From NCBI RefSeq assembly GCF_014651035.1, contig NZ_BMWC01000004.1:496001-560000 (forward strand): a stretch of 64,000 nucleotides of DNA, given 5' to 3'. Source of the DNA: Streptomyces lomondensis (lineage in GTDB: Bacteria > Actinomycetota > Actinomycetes > Streptomycetales > Streptomycetaceae). Under the pieces are notes generated by a model, which did no database searches, was not told where the DNA came from, and worked only from the letters and a program-made list of their open reading frames with translations. Shown here one piece after another: positions 59,785 through 64,000 of the stretch (position 1 is its first letter; every line of letters starts with the position of its first letter). Both the position numbers and the translations under genes were made by a program.

Positions 59785-61068
59785 ATGCCCGGACACAGGA
59801 CAAAGGGGTTCTGCGCGTCGGCCGCCGCACTGGCACTGTGCGCCGTGCTGGCGGGCTGCGGAGGATCAGGCGAGTCCGTCGGCGGCGGCAAGGTCGTGCT
59901 GCGCTACACGTGGTGGGGCAACCCCGACCGCGCGGAACGCACCGAGCAGGCCGTCGCGCTGTTCGAGAAACAGCACCCGGACATCGACGTGACGACGTCG
60001 TTCTCCGGCTACGACGCCTACAAGCAGAAGCTCGCCACCCAGGCCGCCGGCGGGGACGCCCCGGACGTGATGCAGCTGGACTACCGCCAGATCGACCAGT
60101 ACGCCTCCGGCGGCGTCCTGCTCGACCTGGGCCGGCAGAAGTCCGTCCTGCGCACCTCCGAGATCGACCCGGGTCTGCTCGCCACCGGCCGCGTCGACGA
60201 CGTCCAGTACGCGATCCCGCAGGGCCGCGGCACCGAGACCGTCGCCTACGACGTCCAGACCTGGAAGAAGTCGGGCGTGCCCCTGCCCGGCGCGAGCTGG
60301 ACCTGGAGCCAGTGGGCCGACACCATGCGCGCCCTCGCCAAGAAGACCGGCAAACCGGGGGCGACCGACCCGGGCCAGAGCGAGGACGCCTTCGAGGTCT
60401 GGCTGCGCGGCCAGGGCAAGTCCCTCTACACCGAGGACGGCGGCCTCGGCTTCACCGCCGACGACCTCACCCGCTGGTGGACCTTCACCGACCGGCTGCG
60501 CCGCGAGGGCGCCGTCTCGCCCGCCGAGCAGACCACCCAGCTCGACGGCTCCGTCGAGAACACCCCGCTCGGGCGCGGCAAGTCCGTCACCGACGCCAAC
60601 TGGGACGCCCCGGCGAGCGGTTTCCTCGCCCTCGTCCCGACCGGCGTCGCCCTCGCCCCCATGCCGACCGGCGAGGACGGCACACCCGGCCAGTACTTCA
60701 AGCCGTCCATGTTCCTCGGCGTCTCCGCCAACACCGGCCACCCCGAGGAGGCGGCGCAGCTCGTCGACTTCCTGATCAACGACCGGCAGGCGGCGAAGAT
60801 CCTCGGCGCGACCCGCGGCATCCCCGTCAACGAGACCGTCCGCGACGAACTGGGCCCGCAGCTCAAGGACTTCGACAAGACCATCGCCGACTACCAGGCA
60901 TCCCTGGAGGGCAAGCTCAAGGACCCGCCCCAGGCCCCGCCCTCGGGCGACAACGCCCTCCAGAGCACCTTCCAGCGCGACTACGACCAGGTGTCCTACG
61001 AGCGGATGTCGCCCCGCGAGGCGGCCGAGAACTACGTCACCGAGGCGAAGGCGGAGCTGAGGTCATGA
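59785..61068 (+). CDS. sugar ABC transporter solute-binding lipoprotein
   Basis: 427 aa; the ATG follows GAGAGGAG. The signal peptide ends LAGC (lipid cysteine near residue 25). Features of CUT1 binding proteins are VVLRYTWWGNPDRAERTEQA, DAPDVMQLDYRQIDQYASGG and PMPTGEDGTPGQYFKPSMFL. It would present an oligosaccharide to the two permeases encoded next; its stop overlaps the first permease start by 4 bp. Confidence 0.92.
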   Translation: MPGHRTKGFCASAAALALCAVLAGCGGSGESVGGGKVVLRYTWWGNPDRAERTEQAVALFEKQHPDIDVTTSFSGYDAYKQKLATQAAGGDAPDVMQLDYRQIDQYASGGVLLDLGRQKSVLRTSEIDPGLLATGRVDDVQYAIPQGRGTETVAYDVQTWKKSGVPLPGASWTWSQWADTMRALAKKTGKPGATDPGQSEDAFEVWLRGQGKSLYTEDGGLGFTADDLTRWWTFTDRLRREGAVSPAEQTTQLDGSVENTPLGRGKSVTDANWDAPASGFLALVPTGVALAPMPTGEDGTPGQYFKPSMFLGVSANTGHPEEAAQLVDFLINDRQAAKILGATRGIPVNETVRDELGPQLKDFDKTIADYQASLEGKLKDPPQAPPSGDNALQSTFQRDYDQVSYERMSPREAAENYVTEAKAELRS

Positions 61069-62003
61069 CCACCACCGCGATCCCCGCGGAGGCGCAGCAC
61101 GCCCCCGCCCCCGCCGCCAAACGCCGCCCCAGGCGCGAACGCGAGGGCGCCGCCTGGGTGTTCCTCTCGCCGTGGGTCCTCGGCGCGATCGTCCTGACAC
61201 TGCTGCCGATGGCCGTCTCGCTGTACCTGTCGTTCACCGACTACGACCTGTTCAACCCGCCGCAGTGGGTGGGCCTGCGCAACTACACGCAGATGTTCAC
61301 CGAGGACCCGCGCTACTGGCGCTCGGTCGTGACGACCCTGACGTACGTCGTCATAGCCGTGCCCCTCCAGTTGGCCCTCGCCCTCGTCGTGGCGCTCGCC
61401 CTGAAGGGCATGAAGCGCGGCAAGGCCTTCTACCGCTCCGCGTTCTACGCGCCCTCCCTGCTCGGCGCGTCGATGTCCATCGCGCTCGTCTGGCGGGCGA
61501 TCTTCAACGACGGCGGCACGGTGGACCACCTGTTCGGCACCGGCGGCTGGGTCAACAAGCCCGGCTTGGCGCTGCTCGCCGTCGCCCTGCTGACGGTCTG
61601 GCAGTTCGGCGCGCCGATGGTCATCTTCCTCGCCGGACTCCAGCAGATCCCCGCCGAGCTGTACGAGGCGGCGGCGGTCGACGGGGCCGGGAAGTGGCGG
61701 CAGTTCCTGTCCGTCACCGTGCCGATGCTGTCCCCGGTGCTGTTCTTCAATTTGGTCCTGCAGACCATCCAGGCCTTCCAGGTCTTCACGCCCGCCTTCG
61801 CGGTCAGCGCCGGCAAGGGCGGACCGGCCGACTCGACCCTCGTCTACACCATGTACCTCTACGACCGCGGCTTCGTCGCCTCCCACATGGGCTACGCCTC
61901 CGCCATGGCCTGGGTGCTGCTCGTCGTGATCGGCGTCGTCACGGCGGTGCTGTTCCGCACCTCGCGCTCCTGGGTCTTCTACGCCTCCGAGGGGGACCGA
62001 TGA
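61065..62003 (+). CDS. carbohydrate ABC transporter permease (MalF type, CUT1)
   Basis: 312 aa with a 30-residue basic tail and six helices beginning AAWVFLSPWVLGAIVLTLLP. The EAA loop is ELYEAAAVDGAGKWRQFLSV before TVPMLSPVLFFNLVLQTIQA. It overlaps the binding-protein gene and the next permease by 4 bp each, so expression is tightly coupled. Confidence 0.92.
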   Translation: MTTTAIPAEAQHAPAPAAKRRPRREREGAAWVFLSPWVLGAIVLTLLPMAVSLYLSFTDYDLFNPPQWVGLRNYTQMFTEDPRYWRSVVTTLTYVVIAVPLQLALALVVALALKGMKRGKAFYRSAFYAPSLLGASMSIALVWRAIFNDGGTVDHLFGTGGWVNKPGLALLAVALLTVWQFGAPMVIFLAGLQQIPAELYEAAAVDGAGKWRQFLSVTVPMLSPVLFFNLVLQTIQAFQVFTPAFAVSAGKGGPADSTLVYTMYLYDRGFVASHMGYASAMAWVLLVVIGVVTAVLFRTSRSWVFYASEGDR

Positions 62004-62860
62004 CCACGACCGCCGTTTCCCGCAAGCCCGTTCGGTGGGGCCGCGTCGCCGTCCACCTCGGCTGCCTGGCCGCCCTGCTGGTCATGCTCTACCCGCTGGC
62101 GTGGCTGCTGGCCACCTCGCTCAAGCCCGCCGACGAGGTCATCGCCAGCCTGAACCTGCTGCCCAGCCACCTGGAGTGGTCGAACTACCGGACCGCCCTG
62201 GAGGGCGTGAACGACGTCTCCGTCTGGCGGCTGCTCGGCAACTCGCTGCTGATCGCGGGCGGCGCGGTCCTCGGCAACGTCATCAGCTGCTCGCTGGCCG
62301 CCTATGCCTTCGCCCGCCTGCGGTTCCGGCTGCGCGGGCCGCTGTTCGCCTTCATGATCGCGACGATCATGCTGCCGCACCACGCGGTGCTGATCCCGCA
62401 GTACATCATCTTCAACCAGCTCGGCCTGGTGAACACCTACTGGCCGCTGATCCTGCCGAAGTTCCTCGCCACCGAGGCGTTCTTCGTCTTCCTCATCGTG
62501 CAGTTCATGCGCGGCCTGCCGCGCGAGCTGGAGGAGGCGGCCCGGATCGACGGCTGCGGCCCGTTCCGCAGCTTCTTCCAGGTCGTGCTGCCGCTCACCC
62601 GGCCGGCCCTGATCACCACCGCCATTTTCACGTTCATCTGGACCTGGAACGACTTCTTCACCCAGCTCATCTACCTCTTCGACCCGGACAAGTTCACGCT
62701 GACGCTCGCCCTGCGCTCCTTCGTGGACGCCTCCAGCACCTCCGCGTTCGGCCCGATGTTCGCCATGTCGGTGATCGCGCTGCTGCCGATCGTGCTGTTC
62801 TTCCTCGCCTTCCAGCGGTTCCTGGTGGAGGGCATGGCCAGCTCCGGACTCAAGGGGTGA
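62000..62860 (+). CDS. carbohydrate ABC transporter permease (MalG type, CUT1)
   Basis: 286 aa, six helices. IATIMLPHHAVLIPQYIIFN and the EAA loop ELEEAARIDGCGPFRSFFQV followed by VLPLTRPALITTAIFTFIWT are typical MalG-type features; the end VEGMASSGLKG is normal. Together with the previous permease it forms the channel. No ATPase gene follows; the next gene is a small membrane protein. Confidence 0.92.
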   Translation: MTTTAVSRKPVRWGRVAVHLGCLAALLVMLYPLAWLLATSLKPADEVIASLNLLPSHLEWSNYRTALEGVNDVSVWRLLGNSLLIAGGAVLGNVISCSLAAYAFARLRFRLRGPLFAFMIATIMLPHHAVLIPQYIIFNQLGLVNTYWPLILPKFLATEAFFVFLIVQFMRGLPRELEEAARIDGCGPFRSFFQVVLPLTRPALITTAIFTFIWTWNDFFTQLIYLFDPDKFTLTLALRSFVDASSTSAFGPMFAMSVIALLPIVLFFLAFQRFLVEGMASSGLKG

Positions 62861-62865
62861 GCGGG

Positions 62866-63459
62866 ATGCGGACTCGGGAGGCCGGCGAGGTGTTCGGCCC
62901 GCGCATGACCCTGTTCGCGGACGTGCTGAGCGTCGGCCTCGCCACGTCGGTGGCCTGCCTGCCGCTGGTGACGGCACCGGCCGCGCTGTCGACGGCGTGC
63001 GCCGTGCTGCGCGGGGCCGGGCAGGACCGCCCGGTCACGGCCGGGCGGTACGCCGTCCTGCTGCGGAAGCGGCTGCGGGCCGGTGACCTGCTGGCGGGAG
63101 CCGTCGCCCTGGCGGGCCTGCTGCTGCTCGCCGCCGACCTGGGGCTGGCCGGGGCCGGGCTGCCCGGGGCGCCGCTGTTCGCGGTGGCCGCCGCCGTCAT
63201 CGGCGCGGGCGCGGCGGTCGTCGGCCTGCGGGCCTGTGGCCGCCCCGAGTCGGTCACCGACTGGCGGGCGGCGGTGCGGGGGGCCGCCCGGGACGCCGTG
63301 GCGGACGTGGGCGGCAGCGGCCTGGTCCTGCTCGCCGTGGCGACGGCCGCGCTGTGCGCCTGGATGCTGCTGCCGCTGGCCTTCCTGGTGCCCGGGCCGC
63401 TGGCCCTCGCGCTCACGGCCGTCGACATCCGTCGGTCCGCTGCCGTTCTCCCGCAATAG
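62866..63459 (+). CDS. YesL/DUF624-like membrane protein
   Basis: 197 aa. After FGPRMTLFADVLSVGLATSV the protein has CLPLVTAPAALSTACAVLRG, which resembles the conserved VTxGxAxxA segment of the YesL (DUF624) family, a frequent companion of sugar ABC importers. Four to five hydrophobic helices are predicted. Function of the family is unknown. The ATG is 5 bp after the MalG stop. Family placement is tentative. Confidence 0.75.
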   Translation: MRTREAGEVFGPRMTLFADVLSVGLATSVACLPLVTAPAALSTACAVLRGAGQDRPVTAGRYAVLLRKRLRAGDLLAGAVALAGLLLLAADLGLAGAGLPGAPLFAVAAAVIGAGAAVVGLRACGRPESVTDWRAAVRGAARDAVADVGGSGLVLLAVATAALCAWMLLPLAFLVPGPLALALTAVDIRRSAAVLPQ

Positions 63460-63575
63460 CCAAGAGTTAAGGGGCCATTGGGACGTCTCAGGTGTGAGCG
63501 CCCGGAGGAGGTGGCCATCCTCTTGTCATGAACCTGCGGCTCGATGGGCGGGCCGCAGCCTCATGGAGGTGTGGG

Positions 63576-64000
63576 ATGCACCGAAGACTCGCCACCGGTC
63601 TTGCCGCCTCGACTCTGGCCTCGTCACCGTCGTCACCACCGCCACGGCCGCGAGCGCCGCTCCCGCCGACAAGCCCCAAGTGCTCGCGAGCTGGACGCAG
63701 ACCAGCGCGTCGAGCTACAGCGCCTGGGCCGCCGCCCGGGCGAACCAGGCCGCCTGGTCCGCGTACGCCTTCGACTGGTCGACCGACCACTGCTCCTCCT
63801 CGCCGGACAACCCGTTCGGCTTCCCCTTCGCGATGTCCTGCGCCCGGCACGACTTCGGCTACCGCAACTACAAGGCCGCGGGCACCTTCAGCGCGAACAA
63901 GCCCCGTCTCGACAACGCCTTCCACGAGGACCTGAAGAGGGTCTGCGCCGCCTACAGCGGCGGCACGAAGACCTCGTGCGACAGCACGGCGTGGACGTAC
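63576..64000 (+). pseudogene. secreted phospholipase A2, frameshifted in the signal peptide and cut by window end
   Basis: The mature part, from APADKPQVLASWTQTSASSY onward, matches the small secreted Streptomyces phospholipase A2: DWSTDHCSSSPDNPFGFPFA and the catalytic HD pair in SCARHDFGYRNYKAAG. The signal peptide starts at the ATG at 63576 (MHRRLATGLAASTLA) in a different frame. One extra C near 63620 would restore MHRRLATGLAASTLALVTVV joined to the mature enzyme. The alternative in-frame ATG at 63563 gives no signal peptide. Either a true frameshift or an assembly error. A GGAGG site lies before 63576. Confidence 0.8.

Noticed and set aside
63528..63935. The 135-codon frame starting MNLRLDGRAAASW as an intact gene
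   Set aside because: After the leader-like MHRRLATGLAASTLA it becomes Pro/Ser/Arg-rich nonsense, whereas the phospholipase A2 sequence continues in another frame.

Overview
The window is actinobacterial chromosome and almost certainly Streptomyces. Base composition is very GC-rich with strong third-position GC. GTG and TTG starts are common, many secreted proteins have Tat-like or lipoprotein signals, and several families present are typical of that genus (DUF3040, DUF5958, class F sortase, a CebR box, phospholipase A2 of the S. violaceoruber type). I see no tRNA, rRNA, CRISPR array, prophage or replication origin. The region reads as accessory or semi-accessory DNA devoted to carbohydrate capture, with local transcription factors and two short foldback transposon-derived elements.

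Layout. 0-5 kb: the start of a methyltransferase gene facing a MerR regulator, an alpha/beta hydrolase, a 182-bp MITE next to an AraC regulator, an MFS carrier, and a lipoprotein beta-carbonic anhydrase. 5-13.2 kb: a sugar locus with a LacI regulator, a large GH106-like glycosidase, an MFS sugar carrier and an AraA/FucI-like isomerase; one nine-base motif recurs at its three promoters, and a second MITE sits exactly in the stop codons of two convergent genes. 13.4-18.3 kb: a CPA2 antiporter, a LuxR relic, a repeat-rich noncoding island, DUF3040, and a His/Asp/Lys-rich surface protein beside a class F sortase. 18.4-24.3 kb: htpG, tatA, and a BlaI/M56-protease pair that shares an operator dyad with a spo0M-like gene. 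24.4-33.4 kb: a LacI-controlled CUT1 ABC sugar operon ending in a secreted glycosidase, divergent from a GH36 alpha-galactosidase. 33.5-38.9 kb: a PAS-SpoIIE phosphatase overlapping an acyltransferase gene, then a secreted GH5 mannanase and a CE3-like esterase behind a CebR box. 39-43.1 kb: DUF5958 and an Efe iron-uptake pair in which EfeU and EfeO are fused. 43.2-49.8 kb: an Lpl-type ABC importer, LacI regulator and DUF2264 protein. 49.8-52.8 kb: tctCBA. 53-56.6 kb: a PQQ-propeller protein, hemerythrin, and a Tap-like secreted peptidase. 56.9-63.5 kb: a tightly overlapped operon of oxidoreductase, DUF6807 protein, cupin, CUT1 importer and YesL-like protein. The window ends inside a phospholipase A2 gene that appears frameshifted in its signal peptide.

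How it works together. Four separate sugar modules are each paired with LacI-type boxes, and three of them with a LacI gene. All three CUT1-like importers lack an ATPase gene, consistent with a shared MsiK-type ATPase elsewhere. Secreted enzymes (mannanase, esterase, a CBM-bearing glycosidase) would produce oligosaccharides for import; intracellular enzymes (GH36, the GH106-like enzyme, isomerase, oxidoreductase) would process them. Assignments rest on reading motifs by eye; no database search was possible.
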